Below are positions 1 to 7,808 of a stretch of 64,000 bases of DNA, one piece after another. The position numbers were made by a program, and so were the translations under genes. A model generated the notes under the pieces. It had not been told where the DNA came from and did no database searches. It saw only the letters and a program-made list of their open reading frames with translations. The stretch spans positions 3,596,001 to 3,660,000 of the forward strand of contig NZ_CP022296.1 of assembly GCF_017310035.1 (NCBI RefSeq), given 5' to 3'. Source of the DNA: Nocardioides sp. S5 (GTDB lineage Bacteria; Actinomycetota; Actinomycetes; Propionibacteriales; Nocardioidaceae). Position 1 is the first letter of the stretch. The number at the start of each line of letters is the position of its first letter.

Positions 1-2
1 CT

Positions 3-119
3 CTCGTCGTCCCGGCTTGCGCCGCGCTGTTCGAGGAGGGCAGCTGGTGGCCACACCCCCGGCCGGCCCACGCCCCGGCAGCCGTAGAGCCAGCCCCAAC
101 ACCTCCCAGGCACCCGTGA
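3..119 (+). CDS. C-terminal end of an upstream membrane transporter, possibly MMPL type (partial)
   Basis: An open frame enters from the left edge and stops 22 bases before the P450 start. Its last 38 residues include LVVPACAALFEEGSWWPHPR. This lines up with the last transmembrane stretch of the intact MMPL protein in this window (LVPALMAVFDDRAWWLPPW), so the fragment is probably the end of another MMPL/RND-type transporter. The match is short and the body of the gene is outside the window, so the assignment is tentative. The close spacing suggests cotranscription with the P450. Confidence 0.35.
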   Translation, partial: LVVPACAALFEEGSWWPHPRPAHAPAAVEPAPTPPRHP

Positions 120-141
120 ACCCGATGACCAGAGAGAAGTC

Positions 142-1320
142 ATGACTAGCCAGCAGCTCACCTACAGCCCGTTCGACCCCACAGTGATGGAGGATCCCTA
201 CCCCGTCTATCGGCAGCTTCGCGATCACGCCCCGGCGCACTGGTCGCCGGAGGCAAGCACCTGGGTGCTCAGCAGGCACGAGGACGTCTCGGCGGCCCTG
301 GCCGACCCAACGACGTACTCCTCGGCGTCCGGCATCTTCCCCACCCCACCCGGCGTGGACATGACCGAGCTGTTCCTGCCCATGCTCATCATGAGCGACC
401 CACCCCGGCACACGCAGCTGCGCCAACTCGTCAGCAAGGCCTTTACCCCGCGTCGCATCGCAGGGCTCGAAGGACACATCCAGACCCTTGTCGACGACCT
501 CCTGGACACAACCCCCGAGACCGGCCCCTGGGACTTCGTCTCTGAGTTCTCCGGACCTCTGCCCGCGATCGTGATCGCCGACATGCTCGGCGTGCCGCGT
601 GAAGACCGCGACCGCTTTCGGACCTGGTCCACCACCCTGATCCAGTCCAACCCGGTGCGAGGCGAATTCGGCGCCGGGCTGGACGCCGCTGCAGCCCTCT
701 ACGAGTACTTCTCCGCATTCCTCGCTGACCGACGCGCGCACCCACAAGACGACCTCATGACAGCGCTCGTCCAAGCCGAGGTGGACGGCGAGCACCTCAC
801 CGAGGAAGAACTTCTCGGGTTCTGCCTGCTGCTGCTCGTCGCCGGGCACGAAACGACGACCAACCTGCTGTCCAACAGCGCTGTCATCCTCGCCCAACAC
901 CCTGAGGACCGACGCGCTCTGGCCGACGAGCCCGAACTCGTGCCAGCAGCCGTCGAAGAGCTGCTTCGCTACGACTCACCGGTCCAGGGCCTGGCACGCA
1001 CCCTGACCCGACAGGTCGATCTGCACGGTCAGGCTATGGCAGCCGGCGACACCGTGCTGCTGCTCTTCGGCTCAGCCAACCGCGACGACCACGCGTTTCC
1101 CGACGCAGACCACTTCGACATCCACCGTGGCCCCGAACGACAAGTCGCGTTCGGGCGCGGCATCCACTTCTGTCTCGGCGCATCCCTGGCCCGCCTCGAA
1201 GCACGCATCGCTCTGCGAGCACTCCTCACCCGCCGCCGTGACTGGGATGTCGACATCGACTCCGCGGTCCGACTCCGCTCAGGCCCGATCCGCGGGTTCG
1301 CATCGCTACCCATTCAGTAG
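142..1320 (+). CDS. Cytochrome P450 monooxygenase
   Basis: A complete 392-residue soluble class I bacterial P450. Visible signatures are the I-helix oxygen-activation motif AGHETTT (about residues 234-240), the K-helix ExxR (E273-R276) and the heme-binding loop FGRGIHFCLG with the ligand Cys at about 344. Length is normal for bacterial P450s. The ATG is preceded by a purine-rich AGAGAGAAG. Substrate cannot be read from sequence. No ferredoxin or reductase is adjacent, so electrons must come from elsewhere, for example the CYP153-linked partners near 26-28.6 kb. The next gene starts 38 bases downstream. Confidence 0.93.
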   Translation: MTSQQLTYSPFDPTVMEDPYPVYRQLRDHAPAHWSPEASTWVLSRHEDVSAALADPTTYSSASGIFPTPPGVDMTELFLPMLIMSDPPRHTQLRQLVSKAFTPRRIAGLEGHIQTLVDDLLDTTPETGPWDFVSEFSGPLPAIVIADMLGVPREDRDRFRTWSTTLIQSNPVRGEFGAGLDAAAALYEYFSAFLADRRAHPQDDLMTALVQAEVDGEHLTEEELLGFCLLLLVAGHETTTNLLSNSAVILAQHPEDRRALADEPELVPAAVEELLRYDSPVQGLARTLTRQVDLHGQAMAAGDTVLLLFGSANRDDHAFPDADHFDIHRGPERQVAFGRGIHFCLGASLARLEARIALRALLTRRRDWDVDIDSAVRLRSGPIRGFASLPIQ

Positions 1321-1932
1321 GTCAGCCACTCACCATCCAGTCCCACGAAGGAGTACCCGTGAAGGACCGACCCAAGCCGAGCCGCGCAACAGTCCTCCAC
1401 AATCTGATCGAGGCCATCCTCACCCGAAACGATGGGCACATCCCCACCAACATCGAAGGCACCGACACCTACTTCAACAATGTGGAGGACCTCGCGAACG
1501 CGCTCCTGCTCCGCTGGCACACCCGTCTCGTGGCATCCCTAGAACGCGGCCTCGTCGACGACCCTGAAGACCGCAGGGAGGCCGTCATCGAAGCCTGGCG
1601 GCACGCCTCCGGGACTGCTGCACGAGTAGGTGACAGGTTGGTTACGCAGCCTGAGTGGCTGGTGTGGTCATGATGGTCTCGTACTCGATGGGGGTCAATC
1701 GGCCGAGCGTGGCTTGTCGGCGGCGTCGGTGGTAGGTCCGTTCGATCCACTGGACGATGGCGATGCGGAGCTCCTCGCGGGTGGCCCAGGAGCGCCGGTC
1801 GAGGACGTTCTTCTGCAGGAGCGCGAAGAAGCTCTCCATGGCCGCATTGTCGCCGGCTGCCCCGACGCGGCCCATCGATCCGACCATGGCGTGGCGGTTC
1901 AACGCGTGCACAAATTTCCTGCTGCGGAACTG

Positions 1933-3429
1933 CTTGGGTTCAACCAGTCGATGCAACACTGGGTTGTTGAAGCGAGCGTAGTTGCTCATCGAACACCTCG
2001 GCAGGTGTCTTCCACCCAAGGATCTTGCGGGGCCGGTTGTTGAGCGCGTGAGCGACGGCCTCGAGGTCCTCGGCGGACCAACGCGACAGGTCCGTGCCTT
2101 TGGGGAAGTACTGGCGCAGCAGGCCGTTGGTGTTCTCGTTGCTCGGCCGCTGCCACGGCGAGTGGGGGTCGGCGAAGAACACCTTCGTGCCGGTCTCCAA
2201 CGCGAACTGCGCGTGACCCGAGAGCTCCTTGCCGCGATCCCAGGTCAGGGTCTTGCGCAGCTGCTCGGGCAGCTTGGTGATCGACGCACTCAGCGCCGCG
2301 TTCATCGCGACGGCCCCGTAGCCGCCGAGCGATGGACCGTTCTTCACGTAGGGCTTCTCGCCCCAGCCCTCCATGCGTGGCAGGTGGACCAGGATCGTTG
2401 AGCGGCTGCTGCGCTCAACGATCGTCCCGATCGCCGACCGGCCAGTGCCGATGATCAGGTCGCCCTCCCAGTGACCCGGGACGGCGCGGTCTTCGGCTTC
2501 AGCGGGGCGCTCGCTGAGAACCACATCGGCCGTGACATGCCCACCGGGCTTGTTCTGCGATCGGGCCCTCGGCTGCCGTAGCGCACGTCCGGTGCGCAGA
2601 CACGTGACCAGCTCGCGCTTGAGCGCACCACGCCCCTCAATGAACAGCGACTGGTAGATCGCCTCGTGGCTGATGCGCATGGACTCATCATCGGGGAAGT
2701 CGACCTTCAACCGCTGTGCGATCTGCTCCGGGCTCCAGGCCAGCGACCAACGCCGGTCGGCACGGTGCGGCTTGTTCAGCCCCTTCCAGGGGGCCGGTGT
2801 GGGGCCAGTGACGATCGTGCCGTCGGGCCGGCGAACGTTGCCGGCGAGCCGATCTTGGACGTACTCCCGCAGTTTCGGGTTCTCGAGCAGCTTCGCGGTC
2901 TTGGGGCGCTTGGCCGCCTGCTGTGCCTTCCACTGCGCCACGGTGGCCCGGTACTCCTGCTTCCCCCCACGAGTCGCAGCGTTGCGGCGCAACTCGCGTG
3001 AGACCGTTCCGGGATCACGCCCGATCGCGCGGGCGATCTCGCGAACGCCCTTGTCCTGGGCGTGCAGGATGGCGATCTCCTCACGTTCCTCGAAGCTCAG
3101 ATAGCGGCCGGTGGGCTCGGCCAGCGAAATGGGCGGCATGCCGCCAGCGTGGCGAAACCAGCGGGTCCCAACCGGCACTGACACACCGACCGCCAGCGCC
3201 GCTTCTGCCGACGTGATGCCCGTGGCGATCAGCCGCCAGAACTGCCGTTGCACCGCTCGGGACGGGTCAGGACGCCCGGGCGAGCGCATCGCTGGCCGCA
3301 ACGCCCGGTCAGCACGCCACTGCCGGCGAAGCTCCTCTGGCGCGTCGCTGGTCTTCTTGCTCCAGTCCGCTGTCGCCATGCTCGAACACCTCCGAACTCA
3401 AGGTGTTGCGACGACCGGTTGATTTCGCC
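1933..3429 (-). mobile_element. IS30-family insertion sequence (1497 bp)
   Basis: The element sits inside IS3 orfB, flanked by CTG at 1930-1932 and 3430-3432, a 3-bp target duplication. Its ends share an imperfect inverted repeat: TCAACCAGTCGATGCAACAC at one end and TCAACCGGTCGTCGCAACAC, reading inward, at the other. A single transposase gene fills the element. This insertion is younger than the IS3 that hosts it. Confidence 0.88.
1940..3379 (-). CDS. IS30-family transposase
   Basis: A 479-residue protein with an N-terminal HTH resembling the IS30 HTH_38 domain (FEEREEIAILHAQDKGVREI then IGRDPGTVSRELRRN, about residues 95-135) and a C-terminal DDE catalytic core. Core landmarks are HWEGDLIIG (first Asp), LTWDRGKE (second Asp) and the glutamate in PSNENTNGLLRQYFP. 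Its stop codon lies within the terminal repeat, as is common for compact IS elements. No internal stop or frameshift is seen, so the element looks potentially active. Confidence 0.93.
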   Translation of the reverse strand: MATADWSKKTSDAPEELRRQWRADRALRPAMRSPGRPDPSRAVQRQFWRLIATGITSAEAALAVGVSVPVGTRWFRHAGGMPPISLAEPTGRYLSFEEREEIAILHAQDKGVREIARAIGRDPGTVSRELRRNAATRGGKQEYRATVAQWKAQQAAKRPKTAKLLENPKLREYVQDRLAGNVRRPDGTIVTGPTPAPWKGLNKPHRADRRWSLAWSPEQIAQRLKVDFPDDESMRISHEAIYQSLFIEGRGALKRELVTCLRTGRALRQPRARSQNKPGGHVTADVVLSERPAEAEDRAVPGHWEGDLIIGTGRSAIGTIVERSSRSTILVHLPRMEGWGEKPYVKNGPSLGGYGAVAMNAALSASITKLPEQLRKTLTWDRGKELSGHAQFALETGTKVFFADPHSPWQRPSNENTNGLLRQYFPKGTDLSRWSAEDLEAVAHALNNRPRKILGWKTPAEVFDEQLRSLQQPSVASTG

Positions 3430-4342
3430 CTGGGATCCGCGGTCGCTATGGACCACGCAGCCGGCGACGTCGCCTCGTCGGGCCACCGCGTTGTTGAGCG
3501 CCGCGACGGCCAGGCGGGACTTCATGCGCGAGTCGATGGAGTAGCCCACGATCCGGTTGGAGTAGACGTCCTTGATCGCGCAGAGGTACAGCTTGCCCTC
3601 GCCGGTGCGGTGCTCAGTGATGTCGGTCAGCCAGAGCTCGTTCACCGCATCGGCATTGAACTCGTGGCGGGTCACGCCGTGCTTGTCGACCACGGCGCAC
3701 AGGTCGTCGTGGACCGGCGGGCCTGGCTTCTTGGCCTTGCCCCGCTTGGGCTTGCCGAACGCGCTCCACCAGCCGTTGCTCGAGCAGATCCGCCACGCGG
3801 TGCGCGCGGTCATCGCCTCACCCGCCTCGAGGGCCTCATCGACCAGGAAGCGATAGCCGAACTCGGGGTCATCGCGGTGGGCGTCGAACAGCGCGTTGGC
3901 ACGGTATGCCTCGATCAACTCGGCGTCGCTGATGGGTGCTGTGAGCCAGCGGTAGTAGGGCTGGCGAGCGATCTTGAGCACCCGGCACGTCACCGTCACG
4001 GGCACCCGGATCGGGGCGTCCTTGGCGGCCAGCTCGCGGACGAGCGGGTACATCATTTTCCCGGCAGGTTGGCCTGGGAGAGATAGGCCGCTGCGCGACG
4101 CAGGACCTCGTTCTCCTGCTCCAGCAGCCGCAACCGCTTACGAAGGTCGCGGTTCTCAGCAGCCTGCTCGCTCGTCGGGCCGGGCTTGGCGCCGTCCTCG
4201 ACGTCGGCCTTCTTCATCCAGCCCGTCAGACAGGACTCGCTGATCCCGAAGTCTGCCGCGATCTGCTTGAGGTGGACGCCTGGCTCACGGTTCCTGGCGA
4301 CGCGCACGACATCGTCACGGAACTCCTGGGGGTAGGGCTTAG

Positions 4343-6040
4343 CCCGGATCCACCGATGAACTTGGTCTGGTGAGCGCGCCGTAAACGAGAATGCCCTTGT
4401 GTAGCGGGAGAATCGGAGTTCTTGAGGCAACGATTCGACCGAACACAAGGGACATCTCTGAGGTGAAACTCTCTCACACGTCGCGGGCGACGTCGGCGGT
4501 CTTCGATGATCCGAATCTCGTGTCGGCCGGTGGTCTGGTTCCGGTGCTCGCGTTGGCCGAGTCCGCTGGGCTGCGTGATCTGGCGGATCAGCACTTGACG
4601 GTGCCGGGCGACAAGGGCGCGAACGCCGGGTTGAAGGTCGCCTCGCTGGTCGGTGGGATGGTCGCTGGTGCCGATTCGATCGATGACATGGCGCTGTTGC
4701 GTCACGGCGGCATGGGGAGGGTATTCGCCCGCGCCTACGCGCCTTCGACGTTGGGTTCCTTCCTGCGGGCGTTCACCTTCGGGCACGTGCGTCAGCTCGA
4801 CGCGATCGCGTCGAGGTTCCTCATCGCGCTGGCAGGACTCACCGAGCTGTTGCGTCCGTCAGCCGAGGTGAGCCCGGATGCAGACGCGAGTGCTGACTAC
4901 GCGTTGCTCGATGTCGACGACACGATCATCGAGGTCCATGGCCACGCCAAGCAGGGCGCCGGGTTCGGCTACTCAGGTGTCCGTGGCCTCAACGCCCTGC
5001 TCGCCACCCTCACCATCGCCGGCGCCGTCCCGGTGATCGTGGCCCAACGGCTCCGCAAGGGCTCGACTGGGTCACCACGCGGTGCGAAGCGACTGGTCGG
5101 CGATGCGGTGCGGACCGCCCGACGACTGCTCGACAAGTCCCACCCGGTCCTAGTGCGGATGGATTCGGCGTTCTACGGCCGCGGACCAGTTCACGCCGCC
5201 CTCAAGGGTGGGGCCGCGGTGTCGGTGACCGTGCGGATGGACAAGCGGGTCAAGGCCGCCATCGCCACCATCGACGACGATGCGTGGACCACCATCGAGT
5301 ACACCGATGCCGTCTTCGACGAAGCCAGTGGCCGGTGGGTCTCACGGGCCGAGGTCGCCGAGATCGGTTTCACCGCGTTTGCCGCCCAGAAGAAGACCGA
5401 CCACGTGCCGGGCCGGCTGGTGGTCCGGCGGATCCCGGACTTCAACGCCGAGAAGAACAAGGCAGCCGGCCAAGACACCCTGTTTGACACCTGGCGGTTC
5501 CATGCGTTCTTCACCACCACCGACGCCGACGTGCTCGACACCGTCGCCGCCGATGCGATCCACCGCCATCACGCGGTCATCGAGCAGGTCCACGCTGACC
5601 TCAAACACGCAGCGTTGGCGCACCTGCCGTCCGGGGTGTTCACTGCCAACGCGGCCTGGTTGGTGCTCGCCGTGATGGCGTTCAACCTCACCCGAGCCGC
5701 CGCCAGCCTCACCGACCCGCAGATCGCGAAGGCCACCACCGCCACGATCCGTCGCAAGCTGATCACCGTGCCAGCACGGGTCGCGACCTCAGCACGACGG
5801 GTCACTCTGCATCTGCCACAAGCCTGGCCCTGGGAGACCGCCTGGACTGCCTTGTTTGACCGAGTCAGCGACCCGCCACCCGCCCTCGCGGCCTGACCAA
5901 CCAGCAGCCACAGCTGCGCGACGAGGAACAACGTGGAACACCCCGGACAGTGAGGTCCGGCAGATCATCGCGCCCCGGCGCCCTCACCCGGAACCGACCA
6001 CCATCACCTCATCCCGGCCATGCCGATCGGTGGATCCGGG
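4343..6040 (+). mobile_element. IS1380-family insertion sequence, copy A (1698 bp)
   Basis: One of three near-identical copies in the window. Ends are the inverted repeat CCCGGATCCACCGAT. This copy is flanked by CTTAG at 4338-4342 and 6041-6045, a 5-bp target duplication inside IS3 orfA. The transposase runs left to right, opposite to copies B and C. Near-identity between copies points to recent spread. Confidence 0.93.
4463..5896 (+). CDS. IS1380-family transposase (copy A)
   Basis: A DDE transposase of about 477 residues if started at the GTG in GAGGTGAAACTC, giving VKLSHTSRATSAVFDDPNLV, the usual family N-terminus. The open frame continues upstream to an ATG at 4391, but those 24 residues look non-native. 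Catalytic-core regions include YALLDVDDTIIEVHG, VLVRMDSAFYG and the C-terminal VIEQVHADLKHAALAHLPSG. The protein is identical to copy C and differs from copy B by one residue. Confidence 0.93.
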   Translation: MKLSHTSRATSAVFDDPNLVSAGGLVPVLALAESAGLRDLADQHLTVPGDKGANAGLKVASLVGGMVAGADSIDDMALLRHGGMGRVFARAYAPSTLGSFLRAFTFGHVRQLDAIASRFLIALAGLTELLRPSAEVSPDADASADYALLDVDDTIIEVHGHAKQGAGFGYSGVRGLNALLATLTIAGAVPVIVAQRLRKGSTGSPRGAKRLVGDAVRTARRLLDKSHPVLVRMDSAFYGRGPVHAALKGGAAVSVTVRMDKRVKAAIATIDDDAWTTIEYTDAVFDEASGRWVSRAEVAEIGFTAFAAQKKTDHVPGRLVVRRIPDFNAEKNKAAGQDTLFDTWRFHAFFTTTDADVLDTVAADAIHRHHAVIEQVHADLKHAALAHLPSGVFTANAAWLVLAVMAFNLTRAAASLTDPQIAKATTATIRRKLITVPARVATSARRVTLHLPQAWPWETAWTALFDRVSDPPPALAA

Positions 6041-6518
6041 CTTAGGCACGGTGTACATCCTTCCAGCGGCACCTCTCGGCACCACAGATCAGATGTCACC
6101 TATCCATGCAGCAGTCCCTCCCGGACCTACTCGGGCGTACGCAAAGTCATAGACGAGATGGCGGAGGACCCGCCCACCGACGTCATTGCCCACGCCGTGC
6201 TGGCCACCGCTCGTAACGACTGGGCTGCCATGGCCATCGCAGCCGGACTGGCCAGCGGCATCGACGAGCTAGGAGCTCGGGTCGGCCAGCGCCTCGAACT
6301 TGAGGCGCGACGACGCAACCTCACGGAACAGAGCCCAGCCAACAAGTCTCTGGCGCCATCATTGCTCGGCACACTGATGGCTCATCTCGTCGGGCGAGTG
6401 CTCCCCAAAGCCTCTACCGATTCCGCTCGCCCATCCGGTTCTGCCGGAGCGACGGCGAGCCCGCAGGACTCTGGGTCGGTTCGACACACGACGCCCACCC
6501 AGTCGCCATTGGACTCAG

Positions 6519-6977
6519 TCAGGTCAGTTCCGCCACGAGATCCGTGATGTGGCGCAGCAGTGGAACCGCGATGGCTTGCTCCTCAGCCGTGAGAGATCTC
6601 CAGGCCACCGAGAGTCGGTCGGCGACAAGGCCGCGCTTGGCGGCCAGAAGTTGCTCACCTCGCTCGGTGAGCGTGAGCACGCGCCGGCGGCGGTCGTCCT
6701 CAGCCGGGATGCGGCGCAGCAGACCTGCGCTTTCCAGGCTGGCCGCCTGTTGGGTCACCGTCGGCTGGCTCAACAGCGTGTACGTCGAAATGGCGCCGAT
6801 GCCCTCAAGACCGCAGATCTGCACAGCATCCAGCAAGACCAACTGCGGCACGGTGACGTCTTCGAAGAGCGGCTGCAGGCGTCCCCTGGTCCGCCGCGCG
6901 ACCGCGAGCAGAGCCAGCACCGCATCAGCAAACTGGCTTCCGCTGTCCGCGGCGACCACTTCACCACCAGCACCCAT
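6519..6977 (-). CDS. MarR-family transcriptional regulator
   Basis: A 152-residue winged-helix protein. The central recognition region reads TYTLLSQPTVTQQAASLESA followed by the wing IPAEDDRRRRVLTLTERGEQ, the classic MarR DxRxxxLxLT pattern. Such dimers usually repress their own and a nearby transport or detoxification gene in response to small phenolic or lipophilic ligands. It is divergent from the TetR-MMPL pair and tail-to-tail with the split hypothetical gene. Confidence 0.88.
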   Translation of the reverse strand: MGAGGEVVAADSGSQFADAVLALLAVARRTRGRLQPLFEDVTVPQLVLLDAVQICGLEGIGAISTYTLLSQPTVTQQAASLESAGLLRRIPAEDDRRRRVLTLTERGEQLLAAKRGLVADRLSVAWRSLTAEEQAIAVPLLRHITDLVAELT

Positions 6978-7123
6978 ACGAGCTCCCGTAGTCCATGGCC
7001 ACTCATTGACAACACCGGCGCCGAGGGCGATCGGCGACCATATGTTGCGTCACGCTACCGGCCTGCCCTCGACGGACAACTGCTGGGCCAGCGGCAACAA
7101 TGGGTATCTAACTGCTCAATAGG

Positions 7124-7144
7124 CAATGTTGCTCATTGGGCAAC
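7124..7144. promoter_or_regulatory. Overlapping inverted repeats in the marR-tetR intergenic region
   Basis: CAATG-TTGCT-CATTG (7124-7138) and GTTGC-(7 nt)-GCAAC (7128-7144) overlap about 20 bases upstream of the TetR start. The region is AT-richer than its surroundings. It is a plausible operator for the TetR protein or for the divergent MarR protein. Confidence 0.5.
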
Positions 7145-7162
7145 AGGCGTCATACTCAGGGC

Positions 7163-7765
7163 ATGGATCGTGGGTTGCGGGACCTCAAGCGCGAGGCGAC
7201 GGGACGGGCGCTCGCCCAAGCCGCCTTCGAGCTGACCCGTGAGCGCGGGCTGTTCGGGTTCGTCACCGCGGATCTCGTGCAGCGTGCTGGCTACTCGCGT
7301 CGCACGTTTGCGAACCACTTCTCCTGCAAGGAGGAGGCAGTCGCGTCAGTCGCGTTCGGTGGTGTCGAGGACGCCAGCGCGATCCTGGCCGGCCTGCCCG
7401 CGGATCTGCCGTTGCTCGATGCCCTCCTGGCCGTCATGAAGGATCAGCTCACTGCGGACACGTTGGTGAGGATGCGCGAGCTGATGGCGATGGCGCGGGA
7501 GTACCCGACCCTGGAGCCCTACGTCCTAGGCGTTCAGCAACGCATGCGCCACACTGCCCAGGAACTCTTGGGGTCGGCAGCCGGGGACCGGTACCCCACC
7601 GTCTACGTGCCCCTGCTGTTCGGTGCCGTGTACGGCGCCGTGATGGCCGCCCTCGAGGGAACCCTCGACGTGCACCTGGGCGCCGAGAGCCACGCCACCC
7701 CCGCGTCGATGGACTACAGCTCGTTCCTCGACATCACCTTCGACTACCTGCGCCACGGCCTCTAG
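7163..7765 (+). CDS. TetR-family transcriptional regulator
   Basis: A 200-residue regulator. The N-terminal HTH reads FVTADLVQRAGYSRRTFANH, following ALAQAAFELTRERG; the rest is the helical ligand-binding domain. I chose ATG 7163 (MDRGLRDLKREATG) over the upstream in-frame start because the longer form would run into the palindromic region. It lies 43 bases upstream of an MMPL transporter on the same strand and is probably its local repressor. Confidence 0.9.
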   Translation: MDRGLRDLKREATGRALAQAAFELTRERGLFGFVTADLVQRAGYSRRTFANHFSCKEEAVASVAFGGVEDASAILAGLPADLPLLDALLAVMKDQLTADTLVRMRELMAMAREYPTLEPYVLGVQQRMRHTAQELLGSAAGDRYPTVYVPLLFGAVYGAVMAALEGTLDVHLGAESHATPASMDYSSFLDITFDYLRHGL

Positions 7766-7808
7766 ATCTAGACGCCGCCGCCTCTCGCCCTCAAGGAGCA
7801 CCAGACCC

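Larger units (their letters stand above)
1642..4056 (-). pseudogene. IS3-family transposase orfB (integrase core) interrupted by IS30
   Basis: The N-terminal part (4056 down to 3433) begins MMYPLVRELAAKDAPIRV and carries the start of the rve/DDE integrase domain (ELWLTDITEHRTGEGKLY, then VVHSDRGSQ). The C-terminal part (1932 down to 1642) resumes FRSRKFVHALNRHAMVGSMG and contains the final catalytic Glu region GDNAAMESFFALLQK. The join HSDRGSQ-FRSRK is exact once IS30 and one CTG duplication are removed. The product cannot be made intact. Confidence 0.85.
4053..6058 (-). pseudogene. IS3-family transposase orfA (HTH) interrupted by IS1380
   Basis: Most of orfA lies at 4053-4337 and reads KPYPQEFRDDVVRVARNREP, a helix-turn-helix (LKQIAADFGISESCLTGWMK), then a leucine-zipper-like coiled coil (LRKRLRLLEQENEVLRRAAA). 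The first codons lie beyond the IS1380 copy. Removing that element and one CTTAG joins an ATG at 6058 to give MYTVPKPYPQEFR. The orfA stop overlaps the orfB start. Confidence 0.82.
1611..6118 (-). mobile_element. IS3-family element carrying nested IS30 and IS1380 insertions
   Basis: The ends form imperfect inverted repeats of about 25 bp. The left begins GGGACTGCTGCACGAG and the right, read inward, begins GGGACTGCTGCATGGA; both continue TAGGTGACA. Flanking TCC at 1608-1610 and 6119-6121 is a 3-bp target duplication, as expected for IS3. After removing the two nested elements the IS3 is about 1.3 kb, with orfA and orfB overlapping by ATGA. Both orfs are interrupted, so this copy cannot make transposase. 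Confidence 0.88.
1359..6547 (+). pseudogene. Hypothetical protein gene split by a nested IS3 element
   Basis: Two pieces, 1359-1610 (84 codons) and 6122-6547 (141 codons), join in frame when the inserted element and one copy of its 3-bp duplication TCC are removed. The rebuilt protein would be 225 residues, start with MKDRPKPSRATVLHNLIEAI and read through the junction as WRHASRTYSGVRKVIDEMAE. The middle is helical and Ala-rich; the end is Ser/Pro-rich and probably disordered. I do not recognise a family. The start has an upstream GAAGGA and follows the P450 closely, so it was probably cotranscribed. Its 3' end overlaps the 3' end of the convergent MarR gene by 29 bases. Confidence 0.75.
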
